DNA of 64,000 bases from Rhizodiscina lignyota (Eukaryota; Ascomycota; Dothideomycetes; Aulographales; Rhizodiscinaceae), in NCBI GenBank assembly GCA_010015805.1, contig ML978125.1, positions 806,001-870,000 on the forward strand, written 5' to 3'. Made by a program: the position numbers and the translations under genes. The notes under the pieces were generated by a model that ran no database searches, had not been told where the DNA came from, and was given only the letters and a program-made list of their open reading frames with translations. How positions within the stretch are numbered: position 1 is the stretch's first letter; every line of letters starts with the position of its first letter. Positions 1 through 11,324 of the stretch are shown here, piece after piece.

Positions 1-35
1 CCTTCCAGGTGACAAAATAGTTGGTTGCCCGGCAC

Positions 36-195
36 GGTGTAACGCAAAGAGATCAACTCTTGCACTTCAAAGTTCAACGCAAGTAAGACTACATTTGAAG
101 TTTAGTTATACGTTCTTTGGAGTATATATAGCTATAGTGTAGCGTTGAAAAACTCGTATACTTAATCAGTTGTGGTGGCCATACAGCATATCTGT
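36..195. repeat. dispersed ~160 bp repeat, single copy
   Basis: This stretch matches the units of the tandem array at 45761-46243. The longest exact match I can see by eye is 20 bp (51-70 against 45784-45803). Similarity continues through the block around 110-122 (ACGTTCTTTGGAG) and into the end of the unit. It has no coding capacity. It looks like a diverged member of an interspersed or satellite-like family; the family is not recognised. Confidence 0.7.
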
Positions 196-651
196 TCAGC
201 GTACTGAAAGCTGGCCTCGAGCTGTCTGTCATCCCCGACCGAGCCTTTGTTAATTTCAAGGGAGCAAGTGCTGCAGGTGCTGAGGCGTGTAACCTCACAG
301 AGAGACTGAACAATATTTATAAAATATCAACCTTCATTCGACAGCTTTTAGAATATCACAGTGAGGCTAAGCGGCGCATGACGAGTCGCAGAATTTGAAG
401 TTAGCAAGCTCGCATTTAAGAGCTATCGACTTTATAATACATCCTTTCCAGCGAGGCAAAAAGCCTCGAAATTCTCGCAGCGTATCGTGTCGCGCGGTAC
501 CAGAGTCAGACCTCCCGCGTCCGGTGCGGATGTTTCCAGTAGCACCGTGCCGATGCCATCGATTCTGAGCGCCATTACGCCAATACCCTCAGTTATGCAA
601 GACAAAAGAAAATCAAGTGCTATCCCAAAACAAAGCGCTACCCCGCATGTC

Positions 652-3600
652 CTACTCGTTACTCGTGCTCGTTTCGCGGTTACCCTGACCCTCTAAGATC
701 CGGTTCAGCTCCATCAGCCGCACCGGCTTGGTAAGAAAAACGTCAATGCCGCTCGTGAATGCCTCATGCTTCGCTTCGTCGCTCGCGAGGCCCGTCAACG
801 CTACAATCTTTGCGCATGTGTGCTTCTGTTCGCCGCTCGTCGCGTGCTCCGGTGTCGGCACCTTCACAGCGCTGCCCAAGCCAACGACTTCTGCGCCTGC
901 CGTTGTATGAGCCGTCTCCTTTGCGTCGACCTTCGCTTCGGCGACTTCCTTCTCGTGTGCGCGGATCAGTCTGGTGGCGGTGAGTCCGTCCATGACAGGC
1001 ATTGTGATGTCCATGAGGACAAAGTCGAATGCGGTTGACGATGATTTGAAGGCGTTGACGGCCTCAAGGCCGTTTTGAGCGGTCTCGTAGGTGTGGCCTT
1101 TCTTCTTCAAGAAAGTCACGAGAAGCTGTGCAATGTGAGCAATGATCATTCTAAACAGAGCGGTGTAAGGGAAGAATAGGCGTCCATACCGAAAGATTTA
1201 CGTAATTGTCATCGACCATCAGCACGTTCAACTTCTTTCCGGTCGTCTTCCGCAAGTGCTTCTCAATAGGCTTCTTCTGCATGGGAGAACCGGTAGAGAC
1301 CGAGCCAAGCGACTGAGACAAACTCGATCCAGGAGGCACCAGTGGTGCAGACAGGTTAACATTCTCTTTCAGATCTGCCGCTGTTTCCGCTGCCAGTGGC
1401 CTCATGGAGTTCGGTGTGAGCATTGGCACGGATGGAATTTTAACATGCGCCATTTTCGTGTCCGGATTGATGCTCATCGAATCCATCTCGTTCACAAGTG
1501 CCCGCTCGATAGGCGGGCTTGGGGTAGTGGCTGGAGTAGAAAGGCAAGTCTGGAGCGCTTTCGCGAGCTTCCGGGGGCCACATGGCAGCTTGACGCACTC
1601 CGCTGGCTTCCTCCAACTCTTCTTGGAAGATGTGCATTTCGAGCTCACAAGCGCCGAATGAGGGCACAATACCAGCAGTGGTGATCCATAAGGAACGTGG
1701 CCGGCCGCGACTGCGCCTTCAGTGGCGATATACACATCCGCTGCCTTGCCTGGTCCTTGCACCTCAAGACCACACCACGTCTGGCATGCCTTGCTGAGTG
1801 AAGCCTGCAATAGGCCATCGGGTGGGAGTGCGAGATCTTTCTGCTCATCGAAGCCAACAAAAGCAACCGTCTTGGCTCTCGATTGGGATGCGAGTGGGTT
1901 TGGCAGCACTGCCTTTCCATTGTCGAGACTCTTCTCCAAATCGACCAAGACGGAAAACTCTGATCCGCAGCCCTTTTCGCTTCTCACATCGATGCGTCCA
2001 CCCATGGAACCGACAATCTGTTTGATGATGCTCAGGCCAAGTCCTGTGCCGGGACTGAGTGGGTCCTCCTGTGCGAATGGATGGAACAAGTGATCTCGCA
2101 AGTAGCTAGGCGACATTCCTCTGCCGGAGTCCGTAACCGTAAGGACAACTTGCATACTCTTCCTGCCCGTTACTGCATCGTTATCGACCGAAGGGGGAAA
2201 GCATTCGAGCTTCACTTTAATGAATCCGCTATCGGTGTACTTCAACGAATTGCCGAACAGGTTCATGAGGATGCGCCTCCAAGCACCAGGTTGAGTTCGG
2301 AAGTTCCAGCCATTTTCCGGGTTCTGAATCTCCACGATCACCTTTACGGGTTCATCATCATCAATAGCGTCGCTGGGTGTACTGTGCTCGGCAGCCGTCT
2401 CGCCTGCAGCGAATGGGTTGATGACTGCACTGGGTTGCAAAGGCGCCGTTCCCATCACGCTAGTCGCTCTTGGCCTAGAAATTGTTCCATCGCGCAGCTG
2501 TGTCGTCTCGTGCAGGTCGAGTGGGCTCTTGGAGCTTTTGCGGAACTGGAATCCTGCATACACGGTCTCTACGACCTCTTCAGTGAGAGTTGCAAGATCA
2601 ACGTCTTGATTCCGGATGTCTGAGTCTTTCGCGCTCGAGTCATATCCGGAAGGCGTAGCCTCAGACTGCGCTCTGCGCAAATCGAGCTTGGAGTCAGGCC
2701 CACCAATTCTTTGGGTTGCGTGCTTTGTTACATTGTTGATCTTGGCGAAATCCAGAACGTGGTTGATTGTATCGAGGAGCGTCCTTCCGCACGTCTCGAT
2801 GGTGCCTGCTAACTCGCGATGCCAGGGATTCATAACGATCTCTTCGGTCTCATCGCCAAGCATCAGCTCCACACACCCGAGGATACCATGTAACGGTGAT
2901 CGAAGCTCATGCGACACGCCAGAGATAAAGTCCGCCTTTGCGCGGTCTCGGCGCGCAGCGTCACACCTCGCAACTTCTGCCATGACAGAGTTTCCAAACG
3001 CGGCAAGATAAGCGAGCTCTTCACTCTCCCGGAAGACACGACGCTGGTCACATGTCCAGATGAACGCAGCAGCGAATGGACGGCCATTCGTGTGATCGAA
3101 GACGTATAAAGGAAGCATGACAAGCGATCGGGCCCTGGGGAGCAGCGTTGAGAGCTTGTGGACGTCGACATCGAGCTGAGAGGGCTGCTCCGATCCGGCT
3201 GAAACAGGCGATGAACGAGGAGAAGGATCGAAGTCGAATATCCTGCCGCGTGGATAACGCTGCAACAGTCCCTTTAAGCACTGTTCAGTCATTTTCCCAT
3301 CGTTTGACCAGCCTGTCGCTTGCTCTGAGAGCGAATATCCCAGCACTCCGCATGGCTTGTCGCCAGCCGTTGAAATCGTGCTTTGCCTTCTTGCTGCCTT
3401 TGTCGCATCTGAGTCTTCCACCAAGCCTCCAAATGTAGTGATGCTGCCATCGAGGAAGAGTGCACCATCGACTTCCGTCGACTCTCTCATGACACGTGCC
3501 GCTCGCCGGAAGACGGATGTGATATCGCTTGCACTGCTGTAGTCATTTTTGAAGCTCTTTGATGGCCGTAGCGATGGGGTGACAGTCACCGAGCTTGAAC

Positions 3601-4709
3601 TGGACGTTGATTGTGAGGATAGCGGTAAATCCACAGGCGGTTCCGAATCCGGTGTCGTCACTTTGCTTGTCATGCTCGACTGTGCAGAAGAGCCAGAGTA
3701 CGACAAGCCTGAGCTTTTGATGCTTGCGTCTGAGCTCGTCACCGCCGAAGACAGCGGCCTCGTAGATCCAAATCCCGCTCCAAATCCAGGATCGATTTCT
3801 CCCTCATAGCCGTCTGGGGTGTCCCCGCGGCCTTCTACAAATGCTCCTAGACCTCTAACCATCTTCCCCCATCTCCTCGAGTATTCTTCTTCCTTCACCA
3901 TCTCCATATGCCGCATCACTGTGACCGCCAACTCCTTCATAAACGCCATCTGCTCGTCTGTAATGCCCTCCGGTCTCGGCGTTCCATCCAGGACGCAGAA
4001 TGCCCCAATGTTGTGCCCTGCAGGACTGCGAATCGGCACCCCAGCGTAGAACCTCGCATGTGGCGCATCTGTTACATATGGCTGGCGGTTAAACCTCTCG
4101 TCCAGAGACAAATCGGGGATTACCAGTGCGGTAATATCTGTGGGATCTGCACCACCGGTGTGCGGATCTGGTGAGGCATAGACAGTCGGAAGTTGCACTG
4201 TCGTCTCGCACACCCACAGGCCTTTGCCTGTGATCTGACTGCCCCAACATAGTCCGTTCTCAGCTCCTGCAGAGGCCGCAGGGGCGGACGTGATATAAAC
4301 GCCGGGAGTGCTTTCAGCGAGGACATAGGCGCGGGTGCGAGAGAAGAAGGTTATGAGGCAGCGAGCCGCATTGAGCTTGAGGGCACCAAGTTGTGCAAAC
4401 GCGGTGAGAGTCGGATCTTGCGAGAAATGGAGTGGTTCATCGGAGGCTGTCGAGTCGGAAGTTGAGGGATTCGTGGAGAGAGGGAATGGGTGAGAGGACG
4501 AAGTGTGCAGGTACGGAGGGACGATGGGGGTTGCTGGAGTGGTCGGATGGTAGTATCTGCGGAGTAGAAGACAACTTAAAATGCTTGTATCGTTCTCGTG
4601 CGAATGCGTGGGCGGCGTCTGCTACGCCAGGAGCGCGCACATACCTGTAAAACTCCCTCTCCCTCTCGCGCTCGGTGATTTTCACCGTGCCTGGCGCATG
4701 CCGCCTCAT
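652..4709 (-). CDS. GAF-domain hybrid histidine kinase
   Basis: Exons: 4709-4645, 4556-1190 and 1125-652 (1301 aa). The protein is a cytosolic-type sensor kinase that feeds a His-to-Asp phosphorelay. In order it has a short charged N-terminus, a GAF-like region (about residues 40-210), a low-complexity Ser-rich linker, HisKA with the H-box (SHELRSPLHG, phospho-His about residue 571), HATPase_c with N-box (NLFGNSLKY) and G-boxes (DSGRGMS, GTGLGLSI), and a C-terminal receiver (VDDNYVNL, phospho-Asp in LMDITMPVMDG, about residue 1183, and TKP). There are no membrane segments. The last intron uses acceptor 1126, which gives the canonical receiver helix VNLSLLVTFLKK. A nearer acceptor at 1151 would shift the frame. 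The first exon is short, and the start at 4709 is the only reasonable ATG seen. The ligand is unknown. Confidence 0.9.
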
Positions 4710-5564
4710 GGCGTGACTTTGTCGCTCTCAGCCGTGTCGCGTCGCCTCAGGCGTTCGTATTGGGCAGTATCGCGTCGCTCTCGACAGGTGGTCTTGGGAG
4801 ATCGTATGCGCGGAGGTGTTTCCGGGCAGAATTGTTTATGCAGCAAGACGTCACGGCCTCGGGCGAAAGCCTGCCTTCCCTGTCCTGCACGTTGCGCGAG
4901 AGCAAGAGCAAGGTCCAGGGCAAGGCAAGATCTGCTGTTCACCACCAACGCGTGCAGCCTCAATCGTTGCGTGAGCGATGAGCGATGAGCGATAAGAGAG
5001 AAGAAGGTCCGACCCGCGAGGAGAGAAGAGGACTAGCGCGTGTGGAGTGTCAAGAGCCGCAACTCGTGCTTTCTCGAGTGAATTGAAGGGTCTGCGAGCG
5101 CGGGATTAGTACGCGCCACGCCCAGCCAATGACGTAGGCCCATCCCTGCCCACGCCGGCCGGCGCCATCGGAACTTCAGGGACATCGGACATCCAGGTGG
5201 CCCTGCAATTATTCTGAAGACGCTGGGTGGACGGCGAAAGCTGTGGGAAAAGAGTCTTCCTCAACTTCGCTTCGCGCTCCACGGATGAGATTCACGGAGA
5301 ACATGTAGAGTGTGATATCATCGGCTCACACTGACACCCCAGGGACCCTTGGAGCAGTTGGAGTCAATTACCACAGGAATCGTACGGCCACAAACAAGAT
5401 GGATTTGTTCCCGTCTGTATGAATACAAGAGCAATTAGAGCGCCAACTTGTTGTGCTAACATACTGTCCCATTTCGGATATCGAGACATAAATGAAGTTT
5501 TTCCAACTGCCCACATCCTCATCACCACTCTAGCTCCAGCCCAACAGCTCTCCTCTCACTATGC
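4710..5564. other. intergenic region, kinase promoter side
   Basis: This is the 5' flank of the kinase gene and the 3' flank of the fumarate reductase gene. It holds three tandem 7 bp GAGCGAT units at 4973-4993 and a CCAAT/CRE-like composite at 5126-5136. No coding sequence was found. Confidence 0.6.
5126..5136. promoter_or_regulatory. CCAAT box overlapping a CRE-like TGACGTA
   Basis: The sequence reads CCAATGACGTA. It lies about 420 bp upstream of the kinase start codon. CCAAT is bound by the HAP/CBC complex and TGACGTA by bZIP (ATF/CREB, HapX-like) factors in fungi. Function here is inferred from the motif only. Confidence 0.35.
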
Positions 5565-7764
5565 TCAGTACTCCAGAGTCACCTTCTGCCCCTTCACTCT
5601 CCCGATCACAATACCCGGCGCATACTTTGGAATAACCTCGTCGTCGTGTAGCATCTCGAACTCCTCGCTGGCGTCCTTACCCATGTGGCTGTACAGTGCT
5701 TGAGGACCGCCTGCATGAAATCAGATAAGTGTTCTGCAAAGCAACAGTTGGAGAGATGGCAGACGACTTACCAGGATGCTCATCAACCCAGTCCGTCATG
5801 TCCAAAACAACACCTTTCACCGCAATCCATAGGTCATCCTTCTTGTTATGCTTGGCAACCTCCTCAAGCGTGTACTCCTTCTCCGGGACCTCGAACTTCT
5901 TGACCTCGCCCGGCTTGCTGACCTGTCCAGGGTCCTTGGCATCTGAACCCGCCTTTCCTACCACCGGTGCTGTACTTGCTTGAGACTGCTGCTGCGGCCT
6001 TGACGAAGAGCCCGAAGAGCTGCCAGAACCCCACTCGACTGATACCTTTCCAGGCTGCGAGGGGTCGATGTGAAGAGAGATTTGGCCAAGGCGCTGGGCA
6101 GCACTTGAAGCGCCACCAGAGAGAAGTTGCTGGAAGAGGTATTTCGATGCAGATTCACCGGCTACACGGCCGTAGACGACACAGCCCAGCAGCGACGAAC
6201 CACCAAGGCGGTTAGCGCCGTGCACACCACCAGCAAGCTCACCACATACGAAGAGACCATCGAAGGGCTTGCGGCTCTGTGCGTTCATGACCTGAGCCTG
6301 GTCATTGATCTCGATACCGCCCATAGTGAAATGCAATACAGGCTCCATTTCCGCAACGTGGAAGGTGTCGTTGATGTCGAAGGGGAGGTTGTGGAAGTAC
6401 TTCTTGCCCCAAGGATCCTTCTTTTTGCCGTCACCGATAGCGTTGTACTCCTGGAACGACTGTTGGAGCGCTTTATCTCCACACCCGATGGTCTTGGCGA
6501 GCTCAGCGCCTGACATCTTCTTCATCAGCCCACGACCACTGTAATGCCTAGTGTGGAAATCGAGGACGTTCGAAGCCTTGGAGTTGAGTACTAGCCGGAT
6601 AGGCCAGTTTCCCTTCTCCTTCTCCTCCCACATCTTGCCTGATACGTAGTCACGGTGACCGAGGTCGTCGCAGAAGCGCTGGCCCTTGGAGTTGAGCAAA
6701 ATACCGCCCTCGCCACGCAGAGCTTCTGCGGCAAGGAACTTCCACTTTGAACCAGGATCCTTTGGATCAACGAGACCAGTCGGATGGACCTGGACTTTGT
6801 CCATATCAATTGGGTTGGCGCCAATCGACATGAGCATCTTGTGGCCATCACCAGTGGCGTGTGCGCCGTTCGTCGTGGCTAAGCCAAAAGTATCTGGCCT
6901 GTGCTTCTTCAGGAGAGAGTCGTCCGTGAAATCTGCGGCATAACCACCAGTCGCAAGTACAACGGGGCCGTCAACAGTCGTCTCCTCGCCATTGAAAGTG
7001 TATGTGACGCCCGTTGCCTGGTTGCTCTCTGTGTTGACCTTGACCACCTTTGCCTTCTTGATGAGTTGTACTCGCTCCGGCTCGGCCTCCGCAAGCTCCT
7101 CGAACCGCTGCATCAGAGCATATGTAATAGCCATACCGGGGAACTTTGCGTCATGACCACGATGCGTGCGGGGTTGGGAGTGACCACTATTAGAAATTGT
7201 CAGCCTTCTTATTGCTCTGGAGCACTTGGAATGTCAATGGACATAATGCACATACCCTAACCGTGAAACGAGAGTAAGATCCAAATTGAACACATCCTGT
7301 AGCCATTCCACTGCTGCTGCAGACTTGTATGTCAACACCTTGATCAGATCCGGCCTCGCCTGTTCGCGCGCGGACTTGAGTGTGTCGTCGTAGAATTGCT
7401 TGACGCTGTCGGCGATTTTGAGGTCGACTTGCGTTCGTGTGAGAGCACCGTTGATACCGGACGTCGCTTTCGTTGAATTGCCTCCCATGAAGTCTGTTGT
7501 AGTTCCATTGTTCAGCTATACCGCAAACAAAGCTGGGGACGGACAGCTCGGTCACTATGCGTCGAGGGATTTGGGAGCAAGCGAGAAAGACGTACTGTTC
7601 TTGTCAAGTAGAAGAACATTTCCGCCGGCCAAATAGATCGTATGAGCGGCCGAGAGACCAGACACTGGGATCTGTTAGATGCGCATTCCGTCATAGACCA
7701 AAGCAGTCGGAAAGGTAAACGTACAACCAGCCCCGACTACAATGACTTTCTGAGTCTCTGCCAT
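5565..7764 (-). CDS. osm1: soluble fumarate reductase with cytochrome b5 tail
   Basis: Exons: 7764-7725, 7664-7596, 7493-7256, 7186-5772 and 5710-5565 (635 aa, exact frame). The protein reduces fumarate to succinate using FAD, which lets cells reoxidise FADH2 when respiration is limited. The N-terminus has the dinucleotide-binding motif VVGAGLSGLSAA, followed by FMGGNSTKATSGING, a flavocytochrome c signature. The middle holds a FAD/active-site region (HPTGLVDP, GEGGILLNS) and the family block FHVAEMEPVLHFTMGG. The C-terminus, from about residue 540, is a cytochrome b5 haem domain with the HPGG ligand motif (about 585-588) after a Ser/Gln-rich linker. No targeting peptide is obvious. The b5 fusion is common in filamentous fungi and absent from yeast Osm1 and Frd1. 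Confidence 0.93.
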
Positions 7765-9722
7765 CTTGAAACGATGCTCAAATAGGAGAAGAGAGGGAAG
7801 TGAGGGTCGTAGGCGAGAGTCTGGGAAAGGTGGAGTGAGGTGAAAGGACTTGAAGGGCTCGCGACTCTTTTAGATGGTAGGATGTCGGTGCTGCCGCAAA
7901 TGCCTCGGCTCAAAGGACACCGGCCAATCAGTCAACAACTTTCCACGCAGTAAGACGTCGAAAGCCTCCTGAATTTTAGGTACCGCGGTTTTCCGTGCGA
8001 AGGAGAATTGGTACCGATTCGGGTGTCCTCGTGAGGGTTTAAAGGCCCGTGAGACACGAGGCGGAGCATGTGAAAGACCTCTCTGCGCGGATTGCCACGA
8101 CGAGCAACGGCCGCTTTCCCCGCGTGACGTTTCTGGAAGTCGAGGCCGCTGCCGATTGTGTAATTCGTGAATCAATGACGGCAATGACTTTTTCGTGCGG
8201 TCAGCCGATCTTCTGTATCCGTGATTCGCGGGTTCGACCTCAGCTCCCCATCTTCCCCTTGCAGCCTCATTCGACGCGTGGCATGTGAAAGACAGATGCT
8301 TTTTCATCCTCTTCTGAATGACTCTGGCCTCATTGCAATGCTTCTCTATTCACCGTTTGGAACGAATTCCGCTCTCAACGGAGCGGATAAAGGCGGATAA
8401 GGAGGAGGACACTGGAACCTTTGTCGATACCTCCATGCATACTGGAACGCGGAGAGCTGTCCGTCATTTAAGGTCATGTCATTTCTCTGCTCTACCCCAT
8501 ACATAGTGACCCCACGAACAACTATCAGCTGGCACTACTGATGGTTCAGATCAGTGCCGGTAGTAATGTGGCACAAGAGACAATGGAAATGTATCACACC
8601 AAGCGAGTTGAATGGTTTGATAATTGTCTTGAAAAGTGTAGAAGAACATTCAGCAGCAATTTCGAACGCCTATACCTCATCGATACGTGCCAGCAAACGT
8701 CCTTTCGGGCACGTGCGAAGTCTTTCGTGATCATCTCTGGAGTCATCAAGACATGATCCTGCAAGTATTGACGAATGCATGAAGACCAGCAAGTCCATCA
8801 TATAAACATTCAGAGTTGGCCATGCTCCGCAGAAAGCGTCCTTATTAGGAACATTTTGAGAGCTATAAGCACTTCGTTGCTGACATGATAGTGGAGGAAG
8901 CAGGTTCCGATGCCAAAAAGTTGGCCACAGCCTTCAAGACATCGAGCGACAAAAGTACATACATATACATTCCGAAGAACATACAATTACGCTTTCAGCG
9001 ATGGTCTCACCTACTTTGAAGAAGCAGAGCTGCTCGGCCATATCGAGGCGTTACAGACGCCTTCCTCCGCTAACGTAGGGATTCCGCTTCCTTTCTACGC
9101 CATTATGGGATAGAGTGGTGCATGGCAACTCCTCCACTATGTCCTCTGTGCGCTGGACAAGGAATAGCATGCACAACAATTTTATTCCGTGAATATTAGC
9201 GGCCCACCAGGCCGCTGAACATTGGATGCGAAGAAGCTAGTCGTTGGATGGCGGGAGGCGGCCCGCCTCCATTTCTGGCTAACCTTTCTCTCGAACATCG
9301 ATGGGTTAGAAAAGTTCTGCCACCAAACCCTGACACCTTCGAAGCCGTATTACCCGTCGACGACTCAGCAGCGGTATGTTCGCCTGAATCTAGCAGTCAT
9401 TCCCGAAAGGATGTATAAGCTCCATTCTGGAGTTCCAGCGGCAGGAGAGGTTAATCACAAGGTCCGCCAGAACATCCCCGGACGTGCATGTGGATTTGAA
9501 TGGGACCATTGCTTCGCGAGAAGATTAGCAACGAATGCATGGCGGTACGAGAATTAATGAATGTAGCACAGATCATTTAAGAAGTCGGCCTGGCTTTAGT
9601 AGCTAAGACACCTAAGAAGAAACTCTATTCATATCATCAACCTTGTCTCCGCGGATTCAATACTCTCGCTCACTACCATTACTGCTCTGAAGAGACTAGC
9701 CTGCACTACCTAGTTGCCCAAC
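7765..9722. other. 2 kb intergenic region without a supported gene
   Basis: Only short ORFs without recognisable domains occur here, such as 8541-8756 and 9222-9557. I see no tRNA, repeat or splice-compatible gene model. The stretch upstream of 7765 is the fumarate reductase promoter, and the stretch before 9723 is the transaldolase promoter. Confidence 0.5.
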
Positions 9723-11191
9723 ATGTTTAGTCGTACCCTCTTGGAGAGGCTCGAAGAACTCTGCAACATCGATGTTGACGACGTCGACACGGAACTCATC
9801 AGATCCCTCCTGATCAAACCGCACAATCGTCTGTAGGATGCTGCAAGCTTTCTTGGGGCCAATAAGTTGGATTCAAGCTACTAATGTGCCTCTTGCAGAA
9901 ACTTCAAACCAAGCCGTCATTGCGAACGCATTGTTCGAGTCTCAAAATGAAACGCTATTGGCTGACATGGTCGAGAAATATGGCAAGGAGGGCTGGGAAA
10001 AGGTATTTGACAATGCGGTGAGCACCATATCGTCTACCTAGCTCTTATGCTGTTCTTGTATTCTGATTTGGCATGTTCTTCGTCCTCAGACCGTACAGAT
10101 GTGCGCTCGAAATGTCCCCTATCTGTCAGGGCACGTGCTTGTTCAAACCTCTCCTCGCCACATCAACGACCGTACAGCAATCATCGACCAGTGCTACTCA
10201 TTTGCGAAAGCGTTTGACGAAGCCGGGGTCCCGAAAGACCGTTTTGCTATTAAGTTGCCCTTCACTGGATCCGCTGCTTCTGCTGCAGTTCAACTGAATA
10301 CCGAGGGCATCCGCACCCTCGCTACAGCAGTATTCGGACTCGAGCAAGCCCTCGCTGCAAGTCAATCAAAATGTTTGTTTATAAGCCCATATTACAACGG
10401 TGAGTCGGACATGGAAACGATGTGCGATGTGAGGGAATGGAAATTATTGGTATTCTAATCTCGACTGTAGAAATTGCGGCGTATGAGGACGTATCACTTC
10501 GCATTAACAACCCAGATCCAGCTATGAATGTAAGCCAACTACGAGCATGGGTGAAATACAGAAAGTGACCATCACGCCAGCATCCCATGTCCGCGCGGAT
10601 TATTCACATGTTAGAGGCATTCGCAAAAGAATACGCCGAGACTGGCACAGAACAACCCGTGATGGTAATCGCAAGGTAACTCTTGCTGCAGTCCCTGATT
10701 GCGTTGAGACTTGAAATGGGGCAATGGTTTCTCCTTTCTCGTTATTAAATAAACGCTGGTCATTGGCTAACTACGCTATCTCCTCCAGTCATTTCGGCAT
10801 CGCCGAAATAATGGCAATGCCTGAATTGGGCTGCCATCATGTTACCATTCGCGCAGACAATCTTCGCGCTCTGATGCAGACGCCATGCACGCTTCCGACC
10901 CTGTCTGCGCGACACGCCAAGCCAAAACATCCGTATGCAGAGATTGCGACGCCGGACCGCCTAAGGTGTTTGTCGAAGCTGGATCCGCTTGCGGGGCCGA
11001 ACTGGGACGGGATATTGGCTTCCTCCAGAAAAGTAGACTACGTCGCTAATGGTGGCGAGGCTCTCGACAATGCTATCCATGAAAATCCAGTCATGAATAA
11101 GAGGTTTAAGGATGCGATGGAGCTCTTCTTGAATGCGGAAGAGAAGGCGAGGGTGGGTATTGAGAAGGCAATCGCAAAGTGCTGGGGTTGA
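9723..11191 (+). CDS. transaldolase-family aldolase
   Basis: Exons: 9723-9828, 9899-10017, 10090-10399, 10471-10529, 10581-10675 and 10789-11191 (363 aa, exact frame). This is a class I aldolase that uses a Schiff-base lysine (Lys130 in RFAIKLPFTG, equivalent to TalB Lys132) to transfer dihydroxyacetone units between sugar phosphates. Other matching blocks are TSNQAVIANAL near the N-terminus, LFISPYYNE and IARSHFGIAEI. Divergence from housekeeping Tal1 is large: the lysine context and much of the C-terminal third differ. It is therefore more likely a paralogue for a specific sugar or ketose route than the pentose-phosphate enzyme. The first intron needs a weak GTCTGT donor to give the expected HNQTSNQ junction. 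The gene faces a Zn2Cys6 regulator tail to tail, with an SDR beyond. Confidence 0.85.
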
Positions 11192-11324
11192 TCAGAGATA
11201 TTTCCGTGTTGGAACCAGATAGATTCCCACAGCAAGTATATGTATGACGTCCACGATATTCAGCCAGACGAGATATATTCTGCGACTTTCCGTATCACTC
11301 TTCGCTTTGGCTTTAAGGGAATTA

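Noticed and set aside
8220-8262. Possible tRNA T-loop GGTTCGACC
   Set aside because: Flanking bases do not form a stem; no cloverleaf.
8541-8756. 71-codon plus-strand ORF with ATG
   Set aside because: No domain, signal peptide or splice partner; length expected by chance.
9222-9557. 111-codon plus-strand ORF
   Set aside because: No recognised family and no clear splice sites linking it to other coding sequence.
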